A stretch of DNA of 64,000 bases. Origin: Amycolatopsis sp. MtRt-6 (GTDB taxonomy: Bacteria > Actinomycetota > Actinomycetes > Mycobacteriales > Pseudonocardiaceae). The position numbers were made by a program, and so were the translations under genes. Below the pieces are notes generated by a model. That model saw only the letters and a program-made list of their open reading frames with translations. It ran no database searches and was not told where the DNA came from. The stretch is taken from NCBI RefSeq assembly GCF_017308975.1, contig NZ_JADWPD010000001.1, positions 223,602 to 287,601 on the forward strand, written 5' to 3'. Shown piece after piece: positions 42,977 to 51,936 of this stretch. How positions within the stretch are numbered: position 1 is the stretch's first letter; every line of letters starts with the position of its first letter.

Positions 42977-43627
42977 CTAGTGCGAAGCGGGTGCCTCCGC
43001 GGTGCGGAGCAGGTGGTCGTAGACCAGCTCGTTGACCAGGCGGGAGATCGGGTCTTCGGCCAGCACGACACGCTCGGTGCGGCCCTCGAGGTCGAGGTCG
43101 ACGACCGCGTTCGGGTCGGCGGTCACGACGGCGAGGCCGTACGCGCGGGCGCGCGGCAGGCAGTTGCCGACGTAGTCCTCGGTGAGGATCGCCGGCGACG
43201 GGAGAACCATCGCGGCCTCGCCGTAGCGGGCGAACGGAACCGCGGAGGCCATCGCGGTGCGCCAGTGGCGCGCGACGGCCAGGACGCCGACGATCTCGGC
43301 GGCCGGGGCGGGGGCGGTTCCGGCCAGCTCCGGCCAGGTCCAGGTGTCGACGGTGGCGCGGTCGGCCACCGGGCCGGCACCCATCGCGATGCGTTCGGCG
43401 TGCACGTCGGTGCGGAGCTTGGCGACCACGCAGACCTTGCGGCCGAGGATCGTGGTCTCGGGCAGGACGACGCCGTTCCAGCCCAGCTGGGCGGCGGCAG
43501 CGCGGGCGAGCTCGTCGACGCTCGCGGGGAGCTCGATCGGCGGCACCACGCGGCTCGGCATCGACCGGCTGCGCTTCGCGCCACCGGCGACCGTCGAGCG
43601 CTCGGTGTTCTGAGGTGTAGCCGCCAC
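42977..43627 (-). CDS. conserved hypothetical protein (216 aa)
   Basis: I do not recognise this protein. It starts with a GTG-encoded Met and AATPQNTERSTVAGGAKRSR, a disordered stretch, followed by an alpha/beta-looking region with WNGVVLPETTILGRKVCVVA, VGVLAVARHWRTAMASAVPF and GEAAMVLPSPAILTEDYVGN. The GTG at 43627 follows GAAGGAGG with a seven-base spacer, which is decisive. It lies 10 bases upstream of the NAD(P)-binding gene and is probably the first gene of a three-gene operon with it and the PRPP synthetase. An inverted repeat (43755-43781) lies in its upstream region. Confidence 0.65.
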   Translation of the reverse strand: MAATPQNTERSTVAGGAKRSRSMPSRVVPPIELPASVDELARAAAAQLGWNGVVLPETTILGRKVCVVAKLRTDVHAERIAMGAGPVADRATVDTWTWPELAGTAPAPAAEIVGVLAVARHWRTAMASAVPFARYGEAAMVLPSPAILTEDYVGNCLPRARAYGLAVVTADPNAVVDLDLEGRTERVVLAEDPISRLVNELVYDHLLRTAEAPASH

Positions 43628-44049
43628 GAGTCCGCCTCCTTCAAACCTGCACCGCTTCGTGACCGGGGGAAACCGGCACCTCATCTGTCTAACAGCGCGG
43701 CGGCGCGGCGTCGCCGGGTAGTGCGAGTGGCTGCGATCGGCGGCGCCCAGCGGTCGATGACCGGTCGGTAGGCGGTCATCGGACTTCGGTCGAACGGTGC
43801 GGCCAACCGAGTGATCGCGGGGTGAGTGGCACTACGGTCCGCCCATAGGCGATTACCCGCGGCACGATCGGGCAAACAGGGTCCTGCTAGCCCGTTCGGC
43901 GCAATAGGGGGAAAATCCACAGTGGACGCGGTCCGCTGAGCTGCGAAGGTCCGTCGTCACCCACATGGCCGTGACTTGCGCCGCAGCGGTCACGCCCGTG
44001 CGCGACTAAAGTTACCGACCAGTCACTTAGTCGCCGCAGTGGAGGACCG
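43628..44049. other. intergenic region between divergent genes
   Basis: No credible gene is seen in these 422 bases. It contains a 9-bp inverted repeat (43755-43763 with 43773-43781), a TetR-type operator candidate at 44012-44025 nested in a wider CGACTAA/TTAGTCG repeat, and the ribosome site GGAGG for the lyase gene. Confidence 0.6.
44012..44025. promoter_or_regulatory. candidate TetR-type operator before the CoA-ester lyases
   Basis: TTACCGACCAGTCA has the T.AC.G..C.GT.A symmetry seen in operators of acyl-CoA-responsive TetR repressors in actinobacteria. It is flanked by CGACTAA (44003-44009) and TTAGTCG (44027-44033). The start codon is 25 bases downstream. Confidence 0.45.
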
Positions 44050-45120
44050 ATGCGCTCCCCGAAGGACTTCTTCGCCCCGCTCGCCCTGGGCGCGCCCGCC
44101 CCCGTGCGGGAGATCCCGGTGACGCCGTCCCGGATGATCCACTTCTTCGACCCCGGCAACGAGAAGATGGCGGCCAAGGTGCCGGACATCGCGAAGAAGG
44201 TCGACGTCCTGCTCGGGAACCTCGAAGACGCCGTCCGCGCCGACCGCAAGGAGGCCGCGCGGGCCGGGCTGGTCGCGATCGCCAAGGCGAACGACTTCGG
44301 GAAGACGCAGCTGTGGACGCGCGTCAACAGCCTGGACTCGCCGTGGGTGCTCGACGACCTGGTCACGCTGGTCACCGAGATCGGCGACAAGCTCGACGTC
44401 ATCATGGTGCCGAAGGTCGAGGGCGCGCAGGACATCCACTACGTCGACCGGCTGCTGGCCCAGCTCGAGGCGCGCGCCGGGCTGACCAGGCCGCTGCTGG
44501 TGCACGCCATCCTCGAGACCGCGAGCGGCGTGGCCAATGTGGAGGAGATCGCCGGCGCGAGCCCGCGCATGCAGGGCATCTCGCTCGGCCCGGCCGACCT
44601 GGCCGCGAGCCGTCGCATGAAGACGACCCGGGTGGGCGGCGGGCACCCCGGCTACCTGGTGCGCACCGACCCGACCGGCGACGACCTGACCGCGGGCCGG
44701 ACGACCTACCAGCAGGACCTCTGGCACTACACGGTGGCGCGGATGGTCGACGCGTGCGCGATGCACGGGATCCTGCCGTACTACGGGCCGTTCGGGGACA
44801 TCCGCGACGTCGTCGCGTGCGAGGACCAGTTCCGCAACGCGTTCCTGCTCGGCTGCGTCGGCGCGTGGAGCCTGCACCCGGTGCAGATCGACATCGCGAA
44901 GAAGGTGTTCTCGCCGTCGCCGTCCGATGTGGCCTGGGCGCGCCGGGTGATCGCCGAGATGGGCGACGGCACGGGCGCGGTGATGATCGACGGGAAGATG
45001 CAGGACGACGCGTCGGTGAAGCAGTGCCGCGTGGTCGCCGAACTGGCCGACGCCCTCGCGGCGGACGACCCCGAACTCGCCGCGGCCTACGACGCGGCCA
45101 CCAAGGAGGCCCTCGGATGA
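44050..45120 (+). CDS. HpcH/HpaI-type CoA-ester lyase (malyl-CoA lyase-like)
   Basis: The 356-residue TIM-barrel protein has [46 protein letters not shown] (Mg-site region), [18 protein letters not shown] and [20 protein letters not shown], typical of citrate lyase beta/malyl-CoA lyases of the longer class. Such enzymes cleave 3-hydroxyacyl-CoA esters such as malyl-CoA to glyoxylate and an acyl-CoA. GGAGG precedes ATG 44050 at good spacing. Its stop overlaps the second lyase gene as ATGA, so the products may form a complex or act in sequence. Confidence 0.88.
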   Translation: MRSPKDFFAPLALGAPAPVREIPVTPSRMIHFFDPGNEKMAAKVPDIAKKVDVLLGNLEDAVRADRKEAARAGLVAIAKANDFGKTQLWTRVNSLDSPWVLDDLVTLVTEIGDKLDVIMVPKVEGAQDIHYVDRLLAQLEARAGLTRPLLVHAILETASGVANVEEIAGASPRMQGISLGPADLAASRRMKTTRVGGGHPGYLVRTDPTGDDLTAGRTTYQQDLWHYTVARMVDACAMHGILPYYGPFGDIRDVVACEDQFRNAFLLGCVGAWSLHPVQIDIAKKVFSPSPSDVAWARRVIAEMGDGTGAVMIDGKMQDDASVKQCRVVAELADALAADDPELAAAYDAATKEALG

Positions 45121-45968
45121 CCACGCCCCGCCGTTCGGTGCTGTACATGCCCGGCGCGAACGAACGCGCGCTGGAGAAGGCCAAGACGATCCCGGCGGAC
45201 GCGCTGATCCTCGACCTCGAGGACGCCGTCTCCCCCGACGCCAAGGAAGCCGCCCGCGAGCGCGTGTGTGCGGCCGTCGGTGACTACGGTGCCAAGGAAG
45301 TGACGATCCGGGTCAACGGCCTGGACACCCAGTGGCACGACGCCGACCTGCGCGCGGCCGCGTCGGCCGGCCCGGCCGCGGTGGTCGTGCCGAAGGTGAA
45401 CTCGGCGGCCGAGGTGCACAACATCGAGCGCGCGCTGGAGCTCGGCGGGGCGCCGGACCACACGAAGATCTGGGCGATGGTCGAGACACCGGTCGCGATG
45501 CTGCACGCCGAGGAGATCGCGGCGGCGTCCGAGCGGCTGACCGTGCTGGTGATGGGCACGAACGACCTGGCCAAGGAGCTGCACGCGGAGCACGTCCCGG
45601 GCCGCGGCCCGTTGCTGGGCGGCCTCTCGCTGTGCCTGCTGGCGGCACGGGCGACCGGTCGCGTGATCCTGGACGGCGTCTACAACGACGTGAAGGACCT
45701 CGCCGGTTTCGAAGCCGAGTGCGAGCAGGGCCGCCAGTACGGCTTCGACGGCAAGACGCTGATCCACCCGGCGCAGGTCGAGCCGTGCAACCGGGTCTTC
45801 GCGCCGTCGGAGAAGGAGATCGACTGGTCGCGGCGGATCATCGAGGCCTTCGAGGAAGCGCAGGCGTCCGGAAAGGGCGTCGTGACGGTGGACGGCCGGA
45901 TGATCGAGAACCTGCACGTCGACACCGCGCGGCGGGTGCTGGCGCTGGCGGAGGCGGTCAAGGGCTGA
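45117..45968 (+). CDS. CitE-like CoA-ester lyase
   Basis: The 283-residue protein starts [20 protein letters not shown] and has [53 protein letters not shown] (metal-binding Glu) and [12 protein letters not shown] (metal-binding Asp). The end [20 protein letters not shown] is typical of CitE-like stand-alone lyases or thioesterases rather than the citrate lyase complex. No citD or citF gene is present. Coupled to the first lyase via ATGA. Together they point to degradation of a C4-C6 acyl-CoA. Confidence 0.9.
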   Translation: MTTPRRSVLYMPGANERALEKAKTIPADALILDLEDAVSPDAKEAARERVCAAVGDYGAKEVTIRVNGLDTQWHDADLRAAASAGPAAVVVPKVNSAAEVHNIERALELGGAPDHTKIWAMVETPVAMLHAEEIAAASERLTVLVMGTNDLAKELHAEHVPGRGPLLGGLSLCLLAARATGRVILDGVYNDVKDLAGFEAECEQGRQYGFDGKTLIHPAQVEPCNRVFAPSEKEIDWSRRIIEAFEEAQASGKGVVTVDGRMIENLHVDTARRVLALAEAVKG

Positions 45969-46079
45969 ATCACCGGCTCACTGCGGCAGCGCGTCCGTCC
46001 ACTCGGCACTGACCTCCGCGGCCGCCCGGGACGGGACCGAGGTCCACCCCTGCTTCGCCGAAGGTCCGGAACTTCTTCC

Positions 46080-47465
46080 CTACCCGACCGGCCAGGGACG
46101 CTGCGGCGGGCGGAGCCGTTCGTAGGCCGCCGCCACGCGGAGGACACCCAGGTCGTCGAAGCGGCGGCCGGCGATCTGGAGGCCGATCGGCCGGCCGTCG
46201 TCGGTGTACCCGCAGTTCACCGACGCCGCGGGCTGGCCGGACATGTTGTACGGCACGGTGAACGCGATGTGCTCGAACGGCCGGGCCGGGTCGTTCGTCG
46301 GCGACGCCCACTCCGCCGGCGGCGCGGCGACCGGGCAGGCCGGGGACAGCACGACGTCGAACGCCGAGGTCGCGCGCAGGGCCGCCACGCTCATCACGTC
46401 GATCTGGGCGAAGCCGCGGTAGACGTCCACGCCGGACGCGGTCGCCCCGCCCGCCGCCCAGTCCGCGATGTACGGGAGGACCTTCGCGCGGCGGTCCGGC
46501 GGCAGCGCTGCCAGGTCCGACCAGGCGCGCGTGCGCCAGAAGGTGTCGAGGCCCTCGAGCATGCCGCGGGTCAGGAACGGCTCGACCGGCTCGACGACCG
46601 CGCCCGCCGCTTCGAACGCCCGGGCCGCCGCGGTGACGGCGTCGCGGATCGCCGGGTCCACCGGGAGCCCCACCCCGGCGTCGAGCTGCAGGCCGACGCG
46701 CAGACCGGCGACCGGGAGATCCAGCGAAAGCCAGTCCAGGTCCGACGGCGGCAGGCACAGGTGGTCACGCGGGTCCGGGCGCGAGAGCACGCTCATCAGC
46801 AACGCCGTGTCGGCGACCGTGCGGGTCATCGGGCCGGCGACGCGGCCGAGGAACGGCGGGTCGACCGGCACCCGGCCGAAGCTCGGCTTCAGCCCGGCCA
46901 GGCCGCACCAGCCCGCGGGCAGCCGGATCGAGCCGCCGATGTCCGTGCCGACGTGCAGGGGGCCGTAGCCCGCGGCCGCCGCGGCGCCGGCGCCCGCGCT
47001 GGACCCGCCCGGTGTGGCCGAGGGCAGCCACGGGTTGCGGGCCGTGGTGTGGAAGCTCGACAGCCCGGACGTCAGCATCCCGTAGTCCGGCATGGTCGTC
47101 TTGGCCAGCAGGACGGCGCCGGACTCGCGGACCCGCGCGGCCGCCGGGGCGTCCTCGGCGGCCGGCACCAGCGCGGTCGCCGCCGTGCCCAGCGGCACCG
47201 GCGTGCCGCGGGTCGCGATGTTCTCCTTCAGGGTGAGCGGGACGCCGTCGATCGGGCCCAGCGGTTCGCCGGCCGCCCAGCGGGCTTCGGCCGCCTTCGC
47301 GTCGTCACGCGCGCCCGAAGGGTCGTACGCGTACAACGCGTGCAGCTCCGGCTCTCGCGCTTCGATGCGGGCGAGAACGGCTTCGGTCACCTCGACCGGC
47401 GAGAGCGTCTTCGCGCGGTACTGCGCGACGAGCTCGACGGCGGTCAGGTCAGGTAGCTCGGTCAT
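46080..47465 (-). CDS. amidase signature-family hydrolase
   Basis: The 461-residue enzyme keeps the Ser-cisSer-Lys triad: Lys80 in PLTLKENIATRG, Ser155 in TPGGSSAGAGAA and Ser179 in GTDIGGSIRLPAG. It hydrolyses amide bonds (possible substrates include acylamides, allophanate-type or indoleacetamide-type compounds). It is the last gene of the eight-gene operon that starts at 54367. GTGAGGAG lies just ahead of its ATG and belongs to the end of the SDR gene. Its role is probably to open or trim the substrate imported by the ABC transporter. Confidence 0.92.
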   Translation of the reverse strand: MTELPDLTAVELVAQYRAKTLSPVEVTEAVLARIEAREPELHALYAYDPSGARDDAKAAEARWAAGEPLGPIDGVPLTLKENIATRGTPVPLGTAATALVPAAEDAPAAARVRESGAVLLAKTTMPDYGMLTSGLSSFHTTARNPWLPSATPGGSSAGAGAAAAAGYGPLHVGTDIGGSIRLPAGWCGLAGLKPSFGRVPVDPPFLGRVAGPMTRTVADTALLMSVLSRPDPRDHLCLPPSDLDWLSLDLPVAGLRVGLQLDAGVGLPVDPAIRDAVTAAARAFEAAGAVVEPVEPFLTRGMLEGLDTFWRTRAWSDLAALPPDRRAKVLPYIADWAAGGATASGVDVYRGFAQIDVMSVAALRATSAFDVVLSPACPVAAPPAEWASPTNDPARPFEHIAFTVPYNMSGQPAASVNCGYTDDGRPIGLQIAGRRFDDLGVLRVAAAYERLRPPQRPWPVG

Positions 47466-47474
47466 GCGCGCTCC

Positions 47475-48230
47475 TCACGAGGCAGGCGGGTCGAAGCGGC
47501 CGTCGACGGCGGTCCAGCCACCGTCCACCGCCAGCACTGAGCCGGTCACGAACGACGAAGCGTCCGAAGCGAGGTACACGACGGCTCCGGCCAGCTCGTC
47601 CGGACGCGCCCAGCGGCCCAACGCGCCCTTCGTCGCATACGCGGCATACCACTCCGGGTTCGCCTTGATCTGCGCGGTCAGCGGGGTCTCGACGACGCCG
47701 GGCGCGATCGCGTTGACCCGGACGCCGGCCGGGCCGAACTCCGCCGCCGCCGTGCGGAACAGCTGGACGAGCCCCGCTTTCGTCGCCGCGTACGGGCCCT
47801 GGCCGGGCTCGACGGTCGTGCCGCGGATCGACGAGAAGCCGATGATGCTGCCGCGCCCGCGCGCGACCATGTCGGCGCCGAACACGCGGACCACCTCGAA
47901 CGTCACGCCGAGGTTCAGCGCGAGGACGCGGTCGAACTCCTCCCGCGTGTAGTCGAGCAGCCGCTTGCGGACGTTCGTCGCGGCGGTCAGCACGACGACG
48001 TCCTGCGGTCCGAGGTCGGACGCCGCCTTGTCGAGGGCGCCCGGTTCGAGCAGGTCGAGTTCGTACGCCTCGCCGACACCGGCCTCGCGCGCGGCTTCGA
48101 CATCGCGGTCCGCGCACACCACGTCGGCGCCGTGCGCGGCCAGCGCCCGGGCGGCTTCGCGGCCGATACCGCCCGCGCCGAGCACGACGGCCCGCCGTCC
48201 GTCCAGCCGGAACAACGTCGAGTAATTCAC
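47475..48230 (-). CDS. short-chain dehydrogenase/reductase
   Basis: The 251-residue classical SDR starts with a GTG-encoded Met and NYSTLFRLDGRRAVVLGAGG IGREAA (split for length). It has the active-site Ser in SIIGFSSIRG, Tyr/Lys in YAATKAGL, and the late PGVVETPL. The nucleotide motif GAGGIG and Asp in CADRD suggest NAD use. It likely oxidises an alcohol intermediate to the aldehyde or ketone used by the adjacent aldehyde dehydrogenase. GTG 48230 overlaps the aldehyde dehydrogenase stop (GTGA). Confidence 0.9.
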   Translation of the reverse strand: MNYSTLFRLDGRRAVVLGAGGIGREAARALAAHGADVVCADRDVEAAREAGVGEAYELDLLEPGALDKAASDLGPQDVVVLTAATNVRKRLLDYTREEFDRVLALNLGVTFEVVRVFGADMVARGRGSIIGFSSIRGTTVEPGQGPYAATKAGLVQLFRTAAAEFGPAGVRVNAIAPGVVETPLTAQIKANPEWYAAYATKGALGRWARPDELAGAVVYLASDASSFVTGSVLAVDGGWTAVDGRFDPPAS

Positions 48231-49639
48231 GGGCGCAGCACCGCCATCCTCGTCACGGTCAGTTCCTCGACGGCGAACCGCGGTCCCTCGCGGCCGATGC
48301 CGGAGTCCTTCACGCCGCCGTAGGGCATGGTGTCCGACCGGAAGCCGGGCACCTCGTTGATCACGACGCCGCCGACTTCCAGCTCGTCCAACGCGCGGAA
48401 GGCCGTGTTCAGCGACGTGCTGTAGACGCTGGCGTGGAGGCCGTAGCGGGACGCGTTCACCGCCGCGAAGGCTTCGTCCACATCGGACACCGTGCGCACG
48501 CAGACGACCGGGCCGAAGATCTCCTCGTCCCAGGCTTCGACGCCGTCCGGGACGTCGAGGAGGACGGTCGGCCTTAACACCGTGCCCTCGACACCCCCGC
48601 CGACCCGGCGCGCGCCGGACTTCTCGATCCACGCGGCGACGCGCGCGGTGGAGGCTGGATCGATCAGCGCGGACACCCGCGTCTTCTCGTCCCGCGGATC
48701 GCCGACGACGACTTCGTCCAGGCGCGCCAGCAGCCGTTCGGTGAACTCCGCGGCCACCGGCGCGACGACCAGGACCCGCTGCACCGAGATGCACGCCTGC
48801 CCGGACGCGTAGAACCCGCCGCGCAGCACGGCGTCCACGGCGGCGTCCAGGTCCGCATCCGAAGCGACGACCAACGCGGCGTTCGAACCCAGCTCCAGCA
48901 ACGTCTTCGTCGGCGCCGCGTCGCGCGCGATGCGGTGGCCGACCGCGGCCGAGCCGGTGAACGAGACCGCGCCGATCCGGCGGTCGGTCGTCAGCGCGGC
49001 ACCCACCGCGGCGTCGCCGGTGACCAGCTGGACCAGCGCGGCGATCGGCGCGAACGACCGGACCAGGTGCACCAGCCACAGGGTGGCCAGCGGTGTCTGC
49101 GGTGCCGGCTTGACGATCACCGGACAGCCGGCGGCGATGGCCGGCGCGATCTTGTGCGACGCCAGCAGCAGCGGGTAGTTGAAGCCCGCGATGCCGACGA
49201 CCACGCCGATCGGCTTGCGTTTCCAGAACCCGACCAGGCCGTCGCCCGCGGGCAGCAGGTCGAGGGGCACGGTCTCGCCGTGCAGCCGCGACACCTCTTC
49301 GGCGGCGGCTTCCCAGGTGACGATCGTGCGCGCGACCTCGACGCGGCAATCGACCAACGGCTTGCCGGTCTCCAGGACGAGCAGGTCTTCGAACTCGGAG
49401 CGACGGGCCGCGAGAGCAGCAGCGACGTCGTTGAGCAGGGCACGACGGACCCGCGAAGGAAGCGAAGCCACTTCGCGCGCAACGGCGACGGCTTCGTCCA
49501 CAGCCTGACGAGCCAGCTCCGGCGTGCCGACCGGCGCGGTCCCGATGACGCTCCCGTCGTACGGGAAAACGATTTCTTCGGCATCCACAGTGGACACCCA
49601 GCCGCCGCCGATCGGCAGGCCGTCCGGGTACTCAGGCAT
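48227..49639 (-). CDS. aldehyde dehydrogenase family protein
   Basis: The 470-residue enzyme oxidises an aldehyde to the acid with NAD(P)+. The catalytic Glu249 is in TLLELGSNAALV and Cys283 in YASGQACISVQR; FTGSAAVGHRI and DEEIFGPVVCV are present. ATG 49639 is used (GGAGG five bases ahead) and overlaps the upstream ATPase stop by eight bases. Asn is conserved at GIAGFNYPLLL, the usual transition-state contact. In this operon it should act after the SDR. Confidence 0.93.
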   Translation of the reverse strand: MPEYPDGLPIGGGWVSTVDAEEIVFPYDGSVIGTAPVGTPELARQAVDEAVAVAREVASLPSRVRRALLNDVAAALAARRSEFEDLLVLETGKPLVDCRVEVARTIVTWEAAAEEVSRLHGETVPLDLLPAGDGLVGFWKRKPIGVVVGIAGFNYPLLLASHKIAPAIAAGCPVIVKPAPQTPLATLWLVHLVRSFAPIAALVQLVTGDAAVGAALTTDRRIGAVSFTGSAAVGHRIARDAAPTKTLLELGSNAALVVASDADLDAAVDAVLRGGFYASGQACISVQRVLVVAPVAAEFTERLLARLDEVVVGDPRDEKTRVSALIDPASTARVAAWIEKSGARRVGGGVEGTVLRPTVLLDVPDGVEAWDEEIFGPVVCVRTVSDVDEAFAAVNASRYGLHASVYSTSLNTAFRALDELEVGGVVINEVPGFRSDTMPYGGVKDSGIGREGPRFAVEELTVTRMAVLRP

Positions 49640-50405
49640 CGTCACCTCCGCGCAGCCGGGCCAGTTCCGCGCGCAGGTTCGGCGCGGCTTTCAGAAGTTC
49701 CCGCGTGTACTCGTGCTGCGGCGCGTCGTAGACCTGCGCCACGTCACCCAGCTCGACGAGCTCGCCGCGGCGCAGCACGGCGACCCGGTCGCAGACGTGC
49801 CGGACGACGCCGAGGTCGTGCGACACGAAGACCAGCGTGAGCGCGAACTGGTCCACCAGCGAGCCGAGCAAGTCGAGGATCTGGCCGCGCACGGAGACGT
49901 CGAGGGCGCTGACCGGCTCGTCGGCGATCAGCACGCTCGGGTTCGGCGCGAGGGCGCGGGCGATCGAGATCCGCTGCCGCTGGCCGCCGGAGAACTGGTG
50001 CGGATAGCGCTGGGCGGCGTCGGCGGGCAGGCCGACGGCGGCGAGCAGCTCGGTGACGCGGTCCGGCTCCCGGTGGCCGATCGGCTCGGAAACGATGTCC
50101 AGGACACGCATCCGCGGGTCGAGCGAGCCCATCGGGTCCTGGAAGACGATCTGCAGTTCCGAGCGCAGGAAGCCGAGCCGGCGTTCCGGCAGGTTGTCGA
50201 TGCGCTTGCCCTGGAACGAGACCGTGCCCGCGGTCGGCTTGTCGAGCGCGGCGAGCAGCCGGACCAGCGTGGACTTCCCCGAGCCGGACTCGCCGACGAT
50301 GCCGAACCGCTGCCCGGCCTCGACGTCGAAGCTGACGCCCCGCAACGCGTGGACGTCCCGGCGGGCGTAGCGGCGTTCGAGGTCGCGGACTTCGATGATG
50401 CTCAT
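49632..50405 (-). CDS. peptide/opine-type ABC transporter ATPase, DppF-like
   Basis: The 257-residue ATPase has Walker A FGIVGESGSGKSTL, signature FSGGQRQRISIARAL, Walker B VLIADEPVSALD and H-loop VFVSHDLGVV. It lacks the C-terminal oligo_HPY extension usual in DppF/OppF. It energises uptake with its partner at 50402. ATG 50405 overlaps the partner's stop as ATGA. Confidence 0.93.
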   Translation of the reverse strand: MSIIEVRDLERRYARRDVHALRGVSFDVEAGQRFGIVGESGSGKSTLVRLLAALDKPTAGTVSFQGKRIDNLPERRLGFLRSELQIVFQDPMGSLDPRMRVLDIVSEPIGHREPDRVTELLAAVGLPADAAQRYPHQFSGGQRQRISIARALAPNPSVLIADEPVSALDVSVRGQILDLLGSLVDQFALTLVFVSHDLGVVRHVCDRVAVLRRGELVELGDVAQVYDAPQHEYTRELLKAAPNLRAELARLRGGDDA

Positions 50406-51133
50406 CGCCGGGCCTCCAGGTCCGAGGCGGCCAGCAGCTTCCGGGTGTACTCGTGCGAAGGCTGCGTCAGCACTTCGCGCGTGGAGCCCGCTTCGACGAT
50501 CTCGCCGTCCAGCATCACGAGCACGCGCTCGCACACCGAAGCCACGACGGCGAGATCGTGCGTGATGAACAGCAACGCGCTTTCGGCGGGCAACGACGTC
50601 TTGATGAGGGTGAGGATCTGGGCCTGGACGGTGACGTCCAGAGCCGTCGTCGGCTCGTCGCAGATCAGCAGCGACGGCTCGTTGGCCAGCGCCATCGCGA
50701 GCACGACCCGCTGCCGCTGCCCGCCGGACAGCTGGTGCGGGTACGCGCGGGCCGTGCCCGGCAGGCCCACGGCGCCGAGAAGCTCTTCCGCGCGGTGCCG
50801 GCGGCCGTGGACGCGGCCGGGCTCGGTGACCTGGCGCCCGACGCGCATGGCCGGGTTCAACGCCGTCATCGGCTCCTGGAACACCATGGCCAGCTCGTCG
50901 CCGCGCAGCCGCGATAGGTCCTTTTCGGACATTCCGAGCAGCTCGCGGTCACCCAGCCGGATCGACCCCGACGCGGGCAGCTCCTCGGGCAGCAGGCCCA
51001 TGATCGACAACGCCGTCAGCGACTTCCCGGAGCCGGACTCGCCGATCAGGCCGACGCGCTCACCCGCGCCGATCTCGAAGGACACGTCGCGAACGAGCGA
51101 CGACACGCTGAGGCCACGCACCGAAAGCGTCAT
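50402..51133 (-). CDS. peptide/opine-type ABC transporter ATPase, DppD-like
   Basis: The 243-residue ATPase has Walker A VGLIGESGSGKSLTALSIMG, signature LSGGQRQRVVLAMAL, Walker B LLICDEPTTALD and H-loop LFITHDLAVV. It is short for DppD (about 320-330 residues) since the C-terminal Oligo_HPY segment is absent. ATG 51133 overlaps the upstream permease stop as ATGA. It is specific to the same transporter as its DppF-like partner. Confidence 0.93.
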   Translation of the reverse strand: MTLSVRGLSVSSLVRDVSFEIGAGERVGLIGESGSGKSLTALSIMGLLPEELPASGSIRLGDRELLGMSEKDLSRLRGDELAMVFQEPMTALNPAMRVGRQVTEPGRVHGRRHRAEELLGAVGLPGTARAYPHQLSGGQRQRVVLAMALANEPSLLICDEPTTALDVTVQAQILTLIKTSLPAESALLFITHDLAVVASVCERVLVMLDGEIVEAGSTREVLTQPSHEYTRKLLAASDLEARR

Positions 51134-51936
51134 ACGCGGGCCGCCAATCGGGGGTCCAGGCGGTCGCGGAGGCCGTCGCCGAGGAGGTTGAAGCCGAGCA
51201 CGGCGACGGCGATCGCGATGCCCGGCACCAGCGCCAGCCGCGGCTGGACGGTCAGGAGTTCCTGGGACTCCTGCAGCATCCGGCCCCACGACGGCGTCGG
51301 CGGCCGCGTCCCGAACCCGAGGAACGACAACGCCGCTTCGGCGAGCACGGCGATCGCGAACGACACCGACGCCTGCACGATCAGCAGGCCGGAGATGTTC
51401 GGCAGCACGTGCCGGAGCGCGATGTTCAGCCGCGACCGGCCGCCCGCGCGGGCCGCGAGCACGAACTCCGTGCTCATCACCTGCAGCGTCCCGGACCGGG
51501 CGATCCGGGCGAACGACGGGATCGTGGCGATGCCGATGGCGACCATCGCCGTCAGCGTGTCCGCCCCGAACACCGCGCCGAACATGATCGCCAGCAGCAG
51601 CGCGGGGAACGCGAGCACGAGGTCGTTGACGCGCATGACGAACTCGCCGAGCCACCGCGGCGACATCCCGGCGAGGATGCCCAGCGGTGTGCCGACCACC
51701 GCGGCGATGCCGACGGCGACGACCCCGACGTACAACGTGGTCCGCGCGCCGACCATGAGCTGGCTCAGCAGGTCGCGGCCGAACTTGTCGGTGCCGAACC
51801 AGTGCGAGCCGGTGAAGCCGAGCAGCCGGTGGGTCGCGTCGACCTTCACCGGGTCGAACGGCGTCCACGCGAACGACAGCAGCGCGGCCACCACGACCAG
51901 GCCGACGAGCACCCCGCCGACGACGAGATTGCGCAT
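51130..51936 (-). CDS. ABC transporter permease, DppC-like
   Basis: The 268-residue protein has six membrane helices, the DppC signature HWFGTDKFGRDLLSQLMVGA near the N-terminus and the permease loop EFVLAARAGGRSRLNIALRH VLPN (broken for length). It forms one half of the import channel. ATG 51936 overlaps the upstream stop (TGATG); a GTG three bases earlier is possible. Confidence 0.93.
   Translation of the reverse strand: MRNLVVGGVLVGLVVVAALLSFAWTPFDPVKVDATHRLLGFTGSHWFGTDKFGRDLLSQLMVGARTTLYVGVVAVGIAAVVGTPLGILAGMSPRWLGEFVMRVNDLVLAFPALLLAIMFGAVFGADTLTAMVAIGIATIPSFARIARSGTLQVMSTEFVLAARAGGRSRLNIALRHVLPNISGLLIVQASVSFAIAVLAEAALSFLGFGTRPPTPSWGRMLQESQELLTVQPRLALVPGIAIAVAVLGFNLLGDGLRDRLDPRLAARV

Noticed and set aside
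43681..43920. 79-residue minus-strand open frame
   Set aside because: No ribosome site, biased composition, and it lies in a promoter-like gap between divergent genes.
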